Source: Rhizobium sp. BT04 (lineage in GTDB: Bacteria > Pseudomonadota > Alphaproteobacteria > Rhizobiales > Rhizobiaceae). Taken from it: 64,000 bases of DNA. A program made the position numbers and the translations under genes. Each line of letters opens with the position of its first letter. The stretch's first letter is position 1. Shown here in pieces: positions 48,629-56,943 of the stretch. The DNA lies in NCBI RefSeq assembly GCF_030053135.1, contig NZ_CP125652.1:2867001-2931000 (forward strand), written 5' to 3'. The notes beneath the pieces are model-generated. The model was not told where the DNA came from. It did not search any database and saw only the letters and a program-made list of their open reading frames with translations.

Positions 48629-48735
48629 AGCGCGTCGCAATCTTTCAGATTCGCTCCTTGCGCTTTAGCTCTTTGTTTTACGCATGTCGTTGCCGCAAAA
48701 CCGCTGCACACTTTTGCGCGACATGCTTTAAGCCG
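48629..48735 (-). repeat. Dispersed rhizobial palindromic repeat, family B (copy 1)
   Basis: Read on the minus strand: TAAAGCATGTCGCGCAAAAG, then TGTGCAGCGGTTTTG, then ACGACATGCGTAAAAC and a terminal GCGACGCGCTTTA. GCATGTCG...CGACATGC forms the outer stem. Related copies occur at 62966-63030 and 63920-63985. Confidence 0.65.
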
Positions 48736-48753
48736 CGCGTTCGGCAGAACGCG

Positions 48754-48960
48754 CTATTGCTCGGAGAGCTTCATCTCGGGATCGTAATCCTTGCCTTCGA
48801 CAGACTTGACGACGGCCTGGCCGCATTGCATCGCGCCGGTTGCGGCATTGAAGGCATAGGTCGGCGAGCCTTCCAGCGACCAGCCCTTGTTGAGGGCAGC
48901 GGTGACCTTGTGGCAGAAGGAAGCGTCGTCGGGACCGGTCAGGAAGCGGTAGAGTTTCAT
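48754..48960 (-). CDS. DUF1737 family small protein
   Basis: A 68-residue protein, MKLYRFLTGPDDASFCHKVT, with the DUF1737 pattern LTGPDDxxFCHKVTxALNKGW followed by CGQAVVK. Its ATG overlaps the stop of the upstream lyase gene by one base (TGATG), so the two are co-translated. Function unknown; often found as a short rhizobial ORF. Confidence 0.85.
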   Translation of the reverse strand: MKLYRFLTGPDDASFCHKVTAALNKGWSLEGSPTYAFNAATGAMQCGQAVVKSVEGKDYDPEMKLSEQ

Positions 48961-49859
48961 CAGGCGGGCTTTCTTGCAGAAATCAGGCGAGCTTTATGAA
49001 CCAGAGCTTCGGCTTGAACAAGATGCAGACGCTCGATCATCCGCCCACCTGCATTGATGACGTTCAACCCATCGGAGGCGGGATCGGCAAAAGCAGCGAT
49101 GATCGCCTCGGCTTCCGCAATCGCGGCCGGATCCGGGCCGAAATGCCGGTTGGCGGGCTCGATCTGCGCCGGGTGGATCAGCATCTTGCCGGCAAAGCCC
49201 ATGGCCCGGCCCTGCCGGCATTCGGCATCGAAACCCTGCTCGTCCCTGAAATCGTTGAAGACGCTGTCGATTGCATCGAGCCCGTAAGCGCTGACCGCAA
49301 GCACGACCTGCATCAGCCACGGCACCAGATAGCCCCGCCCCGGCTGCGCCAGCACGCCGGTTTCCTTGCGCAGGTCGTTGAGCCCGACGACGAGACAGTC
49401 GAGCCGCGAGCCCGGCGTGCGCCCGGCTTCGGCGATCGCTCCCGCATTCAGGATACCGCGCGGCGTCTCGATCATCGCCCAGATGCGCAGATCTTCCGAT
49501 GCATCCGCCTCGGAGAGAAGGTCGCTGATATCAGTGACATCCTGCGGCTCGTCGACCTTCGGCAGCAGCACGGCAGCGGGAGCAAGGGCCGTCACCAGCT
49601 CCATATCGTCCAGGCCGAAATTCGATGACAGGCTGTTGATGCGAATGATCCGCTCCTTATTTTCGAGCGGACGATCCGAAAAGAAGCGCCTCAGGTTTTC
49701 CCGCGCTTCCAACTTCTTTTCCGGCGCCACGGAATCCTCGAGATCGAAGATCACCGCATCGCAATCGACCGCATGGGTCTTTTCCAGCGCCCGGGGATTG
49801 ATGGCAGGCACGCTCAGCACCGAACGGCGCAGGCGGGGGGTCACGGGGTTTCGGCTCAT
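48960..49859 (-). CDS. HpcH/HpaI aldolase/citrate lyase family protein (CitE-like)
   Basis: A 299-residue TIM-barrel acyl-CoA lyase or thioesterase relative. Landmarks are RRSVLSVPAINPRALEKT, DAVIFDLEDSVAPE (metal-binding Glu/Asp), LLPKVDEP, IETPRGILNA and GFAGKMLIHPAQIEPAN. Candidates include (S)-citramalyl-CoA or malyl-CoA lyase activity; sequence alone does not decide. The ATG at 49859 is used; the frame to 50222 is a shadow of the small gene opposite. Confidence 0.88.
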   Translation of the reverse strand: MSRNPVTPRLRRSVLSVPAINPRALEKTHAVDCDAVIFDLEDSVAPEKKLEARENLRRFFSDRPLENKERIIRINSLSSNFGLDDMELVTALAPAAVLLPKVDEPQDVTDISDLLSEADASEDLRIWAMIETPRGILNAGAIAEAGRTPGSRLDCLVVGLNDLRKETGVLAQPGRGYLVPWLMQVVLAVSAYGLDAIDSVFNDFRDEQGFDAECRQGRAMGFAGKMLIHPAQIEPANRHFGPDPAAIAEAEAIIAAFADPASDGLNVINAGGRMIERLHLVQAEALVHKARLISARKPA

Positions 49860-49998
49860 GGCCGAATTAGTGCCAAGCTTTGCACGCCGAAGCAAGCAGC
49901 CCATGCCAGACGTCCAGCAGAACAACAAAAAGCCATGCTTGCCTTGCAGAGAGGAAAGAGAAGGACCACATTCCTTTCCGAAGAAAGGTCTCAAACCC

Positions 49999-50232
49999 AT
50001 GCAGAACATTCGCTCCATCTTCCTCATGCTTGCCGGCGCCACCGTTTTCGTGGCCATGCTGCTTCTCACCTTTTCGGTGACACTTGCCGTCGGCGGCATC
50101 CTGACCGTACTCATGGTCGGGCGCGCGCTATCGATGAAGATGAAACCCGCTCCGGTCCGTGCCAAGGCAAATAACGGTAAGCCGGAGATGCGGGTCTGGA
50201 ACGACGGCCGCGGCACGATCATCGATCTCTGA
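49999..50232 (+). CDS. Small inner-membrane protein, 77 residues
   Basis: MQNIRSIFLMLAGATVFVAM followed by LLLTFSVTLAVGGILTVLMV forms one long or two short hydrophobic helices (residues 5-43), then a basic cytoplasmic-looking tail with a conserved-looking MRVWNDGRGTIIDL ending. AAGG lies about 10 bases before the ATG. Its function is unknown. It is divergent from the CitE-like gene. Confidence 0.7.
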   Translation: MQNIRSIFLMLAGATVFVAMLLLTFSVTLAVGGILTVLMVGRALSMKMKPAPVRAKANNGKPEMRVWNDGRGTIIDL

Positions 50233-50358
50233 TCACCTTTTCGCTGAAAATTTTGGTTCGCCGAAAAATTTCGGCCGACACTGTCGGATCATGCTTCCAT
50301 GCTACGTCCTTGAAGCAGCCAGGCATTCAGCCGGCGCTAAGATGAATGGAGGACAAGC

Positions 50359-50781
50359 ATGGATGCAACGACAGAAAGCAACCCGACCAAGATGCCGCCG
50401 GTCAAGAATGGCCTGTTGCCCTATCTGACGGTCGGTGGCGCGGTGAAAGCCGCCGAATTCTACAAGAAGGCTTTCGGCGCCGAAGAGGCCTATACCGTGC
50501 CGGTCGACGAGAGCGGCCGGACGATGCATGTGCATCTCTACATCAACGGCAGCTCCCTCATGCTGTCGGATGCCTATCCCGAATACGGCCACCCCTTCAA
50601 AGGGCATGAAGGCTTCGCCATCCAGTTGGTGATCGATGATATCGATTTCTGGTGGGATCGCGCCGTCGCTGCCGGCGCCGAAGTCGTCATGCCGGTCGAA
50701 CTGATGTTCTGGGGCGACCGATACGGCCAGCTTCGCGACCCGTTCGGCGTCCTCTGGGGCCTGAACGCACCGACCAAATGA
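50359..50781 (+). CDS. VOC-family (glyoxalase/bleomycin resistance-like) protein, PhnB-type
   Basis: A 140-residue vicinal-oxygen-chelate protein. GLLPYLTVGGAVKAAEFYKK opens the first beta-alpha-beta-beta-beta unit, and GDRYGQLRDPFGVLWGLN is the typical PhnB/YdcG-like ending. The metal site is incomplete compared with glyoxalase I, so the substrate is unclear. GGAGGACAAGC precedes the ATG. Confidence 0.85.
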   Translation: MDATTESNPTKMPPVKNGLLPYLTVGGAVKAAEFYKKAFGAEEAYTVPVDESGRTMHVHLYINGSSLMLSDAYPEYGHPFKGHEGFAIQLVIDDIDFWWDRAVAAGAEVVMPVELMFWGDRYGQLRDPFGVLWGLNAPTK

Positions 50782-50914
50782 CGAAACACGCACGATGGCA
50801 GGCCGCGCGAAACATCGCGTGGCCGCCATTTTAGAAAGATTCTCCTTCATTTCGGCGGAAAACTGGACTAGATGCAAATTCAGGAAGTAGATTTGCAGAA
50901 ATGGAGCATGGGTC

Positions 50915-51523
50915 ATGGATAAATTCGTGAAGCTCACGGGCGTTGCTGCGCCCTTGCCGGTCGTCAACATCGACACCGACATGATCATCCCGAAGGATTA
51001 TCTGAAGACGATCAAGCGCACCGGCCTCGGCACCGGCCTCTTCGCGGAGGCCCGTTATAACGAAGACGGCTCCGAAAACCCGGATTTCGTGCTGAACAAG
51101 CCGGCCTACCGCGATGCCAAGATCCTGGTTGCCGGCGACAATTTCGGCTGCGGCTCCTCGCGTGAGCACGCGCCCTGGGCGCTTCTCGATTTCGGTATCC
51201 GCTGCGTCATCTCGACCAGCTTCGCCGATATTTTCTACAACAACTGCTTCAAGAACGGCATCCTGCCGATCAAGGTCAGCCAGGACGATCTCGACAAGCT
51301 GATGGACGACGCCTCGCGCGGCTCCAACGCCATCCTGACCGTCGATCTCGAAAACCTCGAGATCACCGGCCCCGACGGCGGCTCGATCAAGTTCGATCTC
51401 GACGAGTTCAAGCGTCACTGCCTGCTGAACGGCCTCGACGACATTGGCCTGACCCTGGAAAAGGGCAAGGCGATCGACAGCTTCGAAAAGAAGAACGCCG
51501 CGTCGCACCCCTGGGCGGCCTGA
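50915..51523 (+). CDS. leuD: 3-isopropylmalate dehydratase small subunit
   Basis: With LeuC, isomerises isopropylmalate in leucine synthesis. The 202-residue swivel-domain protein shows [36 protein letters not shown] (substrate loop) and [17 protein letters not shown]. leuC is not in the window. Start at 50915 follows GGAGCATGGGTC. It is followed by a terminator and a family A repeat. Confidence 0.97.
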   Translation: MDKFVKLTGVAAPLPVVNIDTDMIIPKDYLKTIKRTGLGTGLFAEARYNEDGSENPDFVLNKPAYRDAKILVAGDNFGCGSSREHAPWALLDFGIRCVISTSFADIFYNNCFKNGILPIKVSQDDLDKLMDDASRGSNAILTVDLENLEITGPDGGSIKFDLDEFKRHCLLNGLDDIGLTLEKGKAIDSFEKKNAASHPWAA

Positions 51524-51546
51524 GCGCTCTCCAATAATGATCGATC

Positions 51547-51575
51547 AAGCCGGACTTTCGCCCGGCTTTTTCTTT
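51547..51575 (+). terminator. Terminator after leuD
   Basis: Stem AAGCCGG/CCGGCTT with an eight-base loop, followed by TTTCTTT. Confidence 0.75.
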
Positions 51576-51629
51576 AAAGCGTCGCGCCTCTTTCCAGACG
51601 CGCAAAAGACGCTGTAACACTTTGAATTG
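51575..51629 (+). repeat. Dispersed rhizobial palindromic repeat, family A (copy 2)
   Basis: AAAGCGTCGCGCCT, TTCCAGACGCG, then AAAAGACGCTGTAACACTTT and GAAT match copy 1 at 12272-12332 in order and spacing. Confidence 0.65.
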
Positions 51630-51636
51630 CGGTCGA

Positions 51637-52569
51637 TCAGAGAAGCTTTTCTTTCCAGGCCTTAAGCTTTTCGAGCGACACGCCGATGCCGCCGCAGACT
51701 TCGATCAGCGGATTGTCGAAGCGCTGAAGCAGCCCGGCATGCACATCGGCAACGGCAAGGGCCGCCCCACAGGCCGGCTCGACCAAGATGCGATAGGCAT
51801 CGGCAAATTTCAGGCAGGCGGCGACCGCATCGGCGTCGCTGACGACGACACTTTCGATCGGATGCTGCTCCGGCAGGTCGAAAACATGCTGCGCCACCTG
51901 CCGCGCCCCGAGCGAATTGGCAATCGAGGTGATGGCGGGAAGGACAATGCGCTCATTCGCCTCGAGGCTGGCATTCAGCGAGGCCGCCCCTTCCGTTTCG
52001 ACGGCGATAACAGGCACATCGGAAAGCCCGTTTCGCTTCAGCCCCTCGACAATGCCGGCCAGCAGCCCGCCGCCACCGACGCTGGTGACGACGCAATCGA
52101 ATTTGGCACCCTTCGCCACCACCTCATCGATCAGCGTCGCATGGCCGTCCCACAGAAGCGGATGGTCGAAGGGGTGCACATAGGTCGCGTTGCGGCTCCG
52201 GGCGAGTTCGACCGCATGGGCATTGGCTTCGTCGAAAACCGAACCATGAACGAGGACATTCGCGCCCGTTGCGGCGATCGTCTGCCGCACATCGGCCGCC
52301 GTCGTTTCCGGCACGACGATGGTGACCGGCACACCGAGCGCCCGTCCGGCATAGGCCGCGGCAATGCCGGCATTGCCGCCGGACGCGCAGAAGATCTCGC
52401 GCGCACCATTTTCCACCTCATGCCGGCAAAGCCGGCCGACGCCGCGCAGCTTGAAGCTGCCGGAAGGCTGCAGCGCATCGAGCTTCAGCCAGAGCGGCTT
52501 GCCGCTGGCGCTGTAGCCAGGTGCTGTCTGAACCAAGGGGGTGTCGAGATGGAGAGATGCGAAAGACAT
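51637..52569 (-). CDS. PLP-dependent serine/threonine dehydratase family protein
   Basis: A 310-residue fold-type II PLP enzyme. The lysine is in LQPSGSFKLRGVGRL near residue 41, the substrate loop is ASGGNAGIAAAYA, and the phosphate-binding glycines are SVGGGGLLAGI. It lacks an ACT regulatory domain, like catabolic L-serine dehydratases of the animal SDS type, so it probably deaminates serine or threonine to a keto acid. The start at 52569 (MSFASLHLD) follows GGATGG; an ATG three codons earlier is possible. It separates leuD from leuB on the opposite strand. Confidence 0.88.
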   Translation of the reverse strand: MSFASLHLDTPLVQTAPGYSASGKPLWLKLDALQPSGSFKLRGVGRLCRHEVENGAREIFCASGGNAGIAAAYAGRALGVPVTIVVPETTAADVRQTIAATGANVLVHGSVFDEANAHAVELARSRNATYVHPFDHPLLWDGHATLIDEVVAKGAKFDCVVTSVGGGGLLAGIVEGLKRNGLSDVPVIAVETEGAASLNASLEANERIVLPAITSIANSLGARQVAQHVFDLPEQHPIESVVVSDADAVAACLKFADAYRILVEPACGAALAVADVHAGLLQRFDNPLIEVCGGIGVSLEKLKAWKEKLL

Positions 52570-52739
52570 AAGAACCATCCAGGGAAATTAAAGCGGGGTC
52601 TGCCGGTTCTAATCCTTTTGCAGGCGCAGGAGCAATATCGCGGCGAAGAGCCAAGCGTACCGATTCGCCCCTTCTCTCGCTTGAAATGCCCATTTCCGGG
52701 GTCTAAGAAACCGCAACTTGTTTTTCCCAGGAGGGTTTC

Positions 52740-53852
52740 ATGACAGCGCGCAATCTTTTCCTGCTGCCGGGTGACGGCATCGGTCCCGAGGCCATGGGCG
52801 AGGTCCGCAAGATCATCGCCTATATGAACGAGGCGATGAATGCCGGTTTCGTCACCGACGAAGGCCTTGTCGGTGGCAGCGCCTACGATGCGCATGGCGC
52901 GGCGATCTCCGAAGCCGACATGCAGAAGGCGCTTGCCGCCGATGCCGTGCTCTTCGGTGCCGTCGGCGGCCCGAAATGGGATAGCGTGCCTTACGACGTG
53001 CGCCCGGAAGCCGGCTTGCTGCGCCTGCGCAAGGATCTGCAGCTCTTCGCGAACCTGCGCCCCGCCATCTGCTATCCCGCCCTGGCCGCGGCCTCGTCGC
53101 TGAAGCCGGAACTGGTCGAAGGCCTCGACATTCTGATCATCCGCGAGCTGACGGGCGGCGTCTATTTCGGCGAGCCGAAGGAAATCATCGACCTCGGCAA
53201 CGGCCAGAAGCGCGGCATCGACACGCAGGTCTACGATACCTACGAGATCGAGCGCATCGCCGGCGTCGCCTTCGAAATGGCCCGCACGCGGCAGAACCGC
53301 GTCTGCTCCATGGAAAAGCGCAACGTCATGAAGTCGGGCGTGCTCTGGAACCAGGTGGTCACCGAGACGCACAAGGCGAAATATTCCGACGTCCAGCTCG
53401 AACACATGCTGGCCGATGCCGGCGGCATGCAGCTGGTGCGCCAGCCCAAGCAGTTCGATGTCATCGTCACCGACAATCTCTTCGGCGATATGCTTTCCGA
53501 CGTCGCCGCCATGCTGACCGGTTCGCTCGGCATGCTACCGTCGGCCTCGCTCGGCGCGCCTGACGGCAAGACCGGCAAGCGCAAGGCGCTCTACGAGCCG
53601 GTGCATGGCTCGGCCCCCGACATTGCCGGCAAGGGCATCGCCAATCCGATCGCCATGATCGCCTCCTTCGCCATGTGCCTGCGTTATTCCTTCAACCTGG
53701 TGAAGGAAGCCGACGACCTGGAAAAGGCGATCGCCAACGTGCTCGACAAGGGCATCCGCACCGGCGACATCATGGCCGATGGCGCAAGGCAGGTCGGCAC
53801 CGTCGAGATGGGCGATGCGATCCTCGCCGAGTTCAAGACGCTTTCCGCCTGA
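52740..53852 (+). CDS. leuB: 3-isopropylmalate dehydrogenase
   Basis: NAD-dependent oxidative decarboxylation step of leucine synthesis. The 370-residue protein has [48 protein letters not shown] [31 protein letters not shown] and the NAD motif [26 protein letters not shown] lies just before the ATG. Immediately after its stop is a parS-like sequence, then a terminator. Confidence 0.97.
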   Translation: MTARNLFLLPGDGIGPEAMGEVRKIIAYMNEAMNAGFVTDEGLVGGSAYDAHGAAISEADMQKALAADAVLFGAVGGPKWDSVPYDVRPEAGLLRLRKDLQLFANLRPAICYPALAAASSLKPELVEGLDILIIRELTGGVYFGEPKEIIDLGNGQKRGIDTQVYDTYEIERIAGVAFEMARTRQNRVCSMEKRNVMKSGVLWNQVVTETHKAKYSDVQLEHMLADAGGMQLVRQPKQFDVIVTDNLFGDMLSDVAAMLTGSLGMLPSASLGAPDGKTGKRKALYEPVHGSAPDIAGKGIANPIAMIASFAMCLRYSFNLVKEADDLEKAIANVLDKGIRTGDIMADGARQVGTVEMGDAILAEFKTLSA

Positions 53853-53868
53853 TATTTCACGTGAAACA
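53853..53868. other. parS-like ParB-binding site
   Basis: TATTTCACGTGAAACA matches 15 of 16 positions of the conserved bacterial parS sequence TGTTTCACGTGAAACA and starts one base after the leuB stop. The 12-base core TTTCACGTGAAA is a perfect palindrome. Chromosomal parS sites cluster close to oriC, so this also gives a map hint. Confidence 0.8.
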
Positions 53869-53875
53869 GTTCCGG

Positions 53876-53908
53876 CCCTTCGCATGATGCATGCGGAGGG
53901 CTTTTTTC
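53876..53908 (+). terminator. Terminator after leuB
   Basis: Eleven-base-pair stem CCCTTCGCATG/CATGCGGAGGG with an ATG loop (one G-U pair), followed by CTTTTTTCTT. Confidence 0.85.
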
Positions 53909-54026
53909 TTAAGAACGCGACCCGGACCGGCTTGGTCGAATTATCCCAAACGGACTATTCCTAGCCACAATCTCGTGTATTTTTGCGCCGGATTTAACGA
54001 GCGGGCAAATTCGAACGGACGACGGC

Positions 54027-54779
54027 ATGCGGGCATTTTGGGCTTCCCTGGACAGGCGCTGGCGCCGGAGCAGCGTCGGCATGCCGCCTTTGCGCTGGCA
54101 GGCCTGTCTCTTCATCACGCTCAATGCCGTGATCCTCTCGATGCTGCTCTTCGACGCACCGATCGGCGCCAGTGAAGCTCCAGCACCAGTGAAGCACCTC
54201 GGCGAAATGCTGACCGGTTTCGGCGATTCCGCCTGGCTGATCTACACCAGCATCCTGCTGTTCTTTCAGGGCCGGGCGGGCTACAAGCTTGTGAAGACGG
54301 CGCGCTCCAAGGCGCAGGCGCTCTATGTCAGCTGGATCGGCGCCTATCTCTTCACCACGGTCGTCTTGTCGGGGCTTCTCGCCAATCTGCTGAAGCGGGC
54401 GATCGGCAGGGCGCGTCCCGATCATTTTCACGATTACGGCATGTTTTCCTTCACGCCCTTTTCAGGCCATGCCGCTTTCGAAAGTTTTCCGTCCGGGCAT
54501 TCCACCACGGTCGGCGCCTTCTTCGCCGCTTTCGCCCTGCTGTTTCCACGCTACCGCGTTGCCTTCATCGCCTGCGCCATCTGGCTCGGCATGACCCGTG
54601 TCATGGTCGGCGCCCATTATCCGAGCGACGTCATCGCCGGCCTTGCGTTCGGGGCCTGGTTCTCGCTGCTGACGGCGATCGTCTTTGCCCGCTGCGGCCT
54701 GCTCTTCAAACTGGCGCCGGATGGCTGGCCCCTCGCCAAACGCTTGTTTTCCGATACAGAAAAGCCCGGCGCCTTGTAA
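54027..54779 (+). CDS. PAP2-superfamily membrane phosphatase
   Basis: A 250-residue integral membrane phosphatase with about six helices. The three PAP2 signatures are KRAIGRARP near residue 124, SFPSGHSTT near residue 153 and TRVMVGAHYPSDV near residue 190, all with catalytic residues intact. Candidate substrates are undecaprenyl pyrophosphate, phosphatidylglycerol phosphate or lipid A phosphate; LpxE/LpxF-type roles are known in rhizobia but cannot be assigned here. Its stop codon lies within the loop of the terminator. Confidence 0.88.
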   Translation: MRAFWASLDRRWRRSSVGMPPLRWQACLFITLNAVILSMLLFDAPIGASEAPAPVKHLGEMLTGFGDSAWLIYTSILLFFQGRAGYKLVKTARSKAQALYVSWIGAYLFTTVVLSGLLANLLKRAIGRARPDHFHDYGMFSFTPFSGHAAFESFPSGHSTTVGAFFAAFALLFPRYRVAFIACAIWLGMTRVMVGAHYPSDVIAGLAFGAWFSLLTAIVFARCGLLFKLAPDGWPLAKRLFSDTEKPGAL

Positions 54780-54796
54780 GCGCCGGGCCTTTTTTC
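54764..54796 (+). terminator. Terminator that contains the PAP2 gene stop codon in its loop
   Basis: Perfect nine-base-pair stem GCCCGGCGC/GCGCCGGGC, loop CTTGTAA holding the TAA stop, then CTTTTTTTC. Confidence 0.85.
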
Positions 54797-54816
54797 TTAA
54801 ACGCGAATGCGCTTCC

Positions 54817-56703
54817 TCAATCCATGGCGTGGATATCTCTGTTCTTCGTCTCCGGCAGGAAGATCAGGCCGATCACCAGCGTGATCGTCGCAAAGACGAT
54901 CGGATACCAGAGACCATAATAGATATCGCCCGCGGCAGCGCTCATCGCGAAGGCCGTCGCCGGCAGCAGGCCGCCGAACCAGCCGTTGCCGATGTGATAG
55001 GGCAGCGACATGCCGGTATAGCGGATGCGGGTCGGGAAGAGCTCGACCAGCAGTGCCGCAATCGGGCCGTAGACCATGGTCACATAGAGGACGAGGACGA
55101 ACAGGATGGCGATCGTGCCGATCCAGTTGACGCGGGCCGGATCGGCCGCCATGGCAAACGTGCCGCCATTGGCGACGTTGTAGACCGCCATATCGGTGAC
55201 GCCGTTGGCCTCATCGGCCGTCAGCAGCTTGGTTTCGACCAGCTTGGCCGCCGGCACGGTTTCCTTTTCGCCGGCGCGCACGGCATCGGCATTGAGCGAC
55301 AGTTCCGGATTGGCCGCGATAAAGGCATCGAGCTTGGCATCCGGCACCTTGGCCACGCCGCGCTTCAGCGGGTAACCGGCATCGTGAAGCGCGATGTTGA
55401 CGCCCTTTTCGAAGGCGGCGGTCATGCCCTTGGCCTTGTCGCCGGCAGCGACGACGTCGAAGCTCGGGATCGTCGCGTTGCCGATCTTCACCGTTGCCGG
55501 CTGACCGGCGGGACCCGGCACGACGTCGTAAGGCACCGAGTTCCTCGTCAGGAACGCCGTCGCCACGTCGCAGGAGCTGGTGAACTTCGCCGTGCCGGTC
55601 GGGTTGAACTGGAACCTGCAATCCGCCGGATCGGCCGTCACCGTTGCCCGGATCGTTGCCTGCGCTTCGGCAAGCGCCGGGTTCGCAGTCCAGGTCATCG
55701 CCTTGAACAGCGGATTATAGGTCACCGCCGTGATGAGAAGACCCGCCATGATGATCGGCTTGCGGCCGATCTTGTCGGAAAGGCCGCCGAAGATGACGAA
55801 GAACGGCGTGGCGAGGAAGAGCGCGATGGCGACCATGATGTTGGCCGACTGCAGATCCACCTTCAGCACGTTCTGCAGGAAGAACAGTGCATAGAACTGG
55901 CCGCCGTACCAGACGACTGCCTGGCCCATGGTGGCGCCGAGAAGCGCGATGATCGCGATCTTGGCGTTCTTCCATTGGCCGAAAGCTTCGGTCAGAGGCG
56001 CCTTGGAGCCCTTGCCTTCCGCCTTCATCCGCTGGAACGCCGGCGATTCGTTCATCTTTAGGCGGATCCAGACGGAGACGCCGAGCAGGACGACCGAGAC
56101 CAGGAACGGAATGCGCCAGCCCCAGGCGGCGAATTGAACCGGGCCCATCAGATATTGAACCAGCACGATGACGATCAGCGACAGGAACAGGCCGAGCGTT
56201 GCCGTCGTCTGGATCCACGACGTGAAATAGCCGCGGCGGCCATTCGGCGCATGTTCGGCGACATAGGTCGCCGCGCCGCCATATTCACCGCCCAGCGCCA
56301 ATCCCTGCAACAGGCGTAACGCGATCAGGATGATCGGCGCTGCGATGCCGATCGTGGCGGCGCCCGGCAGGATACCGACGAGAAAGGTCGACAGACCCAT
56401 GATCAGGATCGTCACTAGGAAGGTGTATTTGCGTCCGACGAGATCGCCGAGACGGCCGAACACCAGCGCGCCGAAGGGGCGCACCAGGAAGCCGGCGGCA
56501 AAGGCGAGCAGCGTGAAGATGTTGCGCGTCGCCTCGGGATATTGGGTGAAATAGGTCGCGCCGATATAGGTGGCGAGCGAACCGTAGAGATAGAAATCAT
56601 ACCATTCGAAAACGGTGCCGAGCGAAGAGGCGAAGATCACCTTCTTCTCTTCGCCCGTCATCGGACCGGCCTTCGCGCCGTCGATGCTTACGACATTAGC
56701 CAT
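54817..56703 (-). CDS. MFS transporter of the metabolite:H+ symporter (MHS) family with a large periplasmic insertion
   Basis: A 628-residue transporter. The first half is classical MHS: ASSLGTVFEWYDFYLYGSLA near residue 25, GRLGDLVGRKYTF (motif A) near residue 83, QGLALGGEYGGAATYVAEHA and GRRGYFTSWIQ. Between helix 9 (IIMAGLLITAVTYNPLF) and helix 10 (IGTIAILFVLVLYV) about 185 residues (340-525) are inserted; most MHS members are about 430-550 residues. The insertion is hydrophilic with two cysteines. Relatives carry dicarboxylates, osmolytes or aromatic acids. The start follows GGAGGACAGACA. Confidence 0.9.
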   Translation of the reverse strand: MANVVSIDGAKAGPMTGEEKKVIFASSLGTVFEWYDFYLYGSLATYIGATYFTQYPEATRNIFTLLAFAAGFLVRPFGALVFGRLGDLVGRKYTFLVTILIMGLSTFLVGILPGAATIGIAAPIILIALRLLQGLALGGEYGGAATYVAEHAPNGRRGYFTSWIQTTATLGLFLSLIVIVLVQYLMGPVQFAAWGWRIPFLVSVVLLGVSVWIRLKMNESPAFQRMKAEGKGSKAPLTEAFGQWKNAKIAIIALLGATMGQAVVWYGGQFYALFFLQNVLKVDLQSANIMVAIALFLATPFFVIFGGLSDKIGRKPIIMAGLLITAVTYNPLFKAMTWTANPALAEAQATIRATVTADPADCRFQFNPTGTAKFTSSCDVATAFLTRNSVPYDVVPGPAGQPATVKIGNATIPSFDVVAAGDKAKGMTAAFEKGVNIALHDAGYPLKRGVAKVPDAKLDAFIAANPELSLNADAVRAGEKETVPAAKLVETKLLTADEANGVTDMAVYNVANGGTFAMAADPARVNWIGTIAILFVLVLYVTMVYGPIAALLVELFPTRIRYTGMSLPYHIGNGWFGGLLPATAFAMSAAAGDIYYGLWYPIVFATITLVIGLIFLPETKNRDIHAMD

Positions 56704-56943
56704 TGTCTGTCCTCCACAGAGTGATGAGCAACGCGCGCGACCTACTCTCCTCAAAGCAGACCCCTGGCCGCGACACGCCTGACGAGAGTGTGCCAGAAAA
56801 GACGGGCCACAAAGAGAGAGGCTTTGGGATTATGACTTTAGTCTAAGAGAGACAGGTTTTGTCAGGCACATCGGCACGTCCACCGCCCGTGAGCATTCAG
56901 CCGCCGGAGAGGCTTGGAAGGAGATCTTGTTTACGCCAATGCA

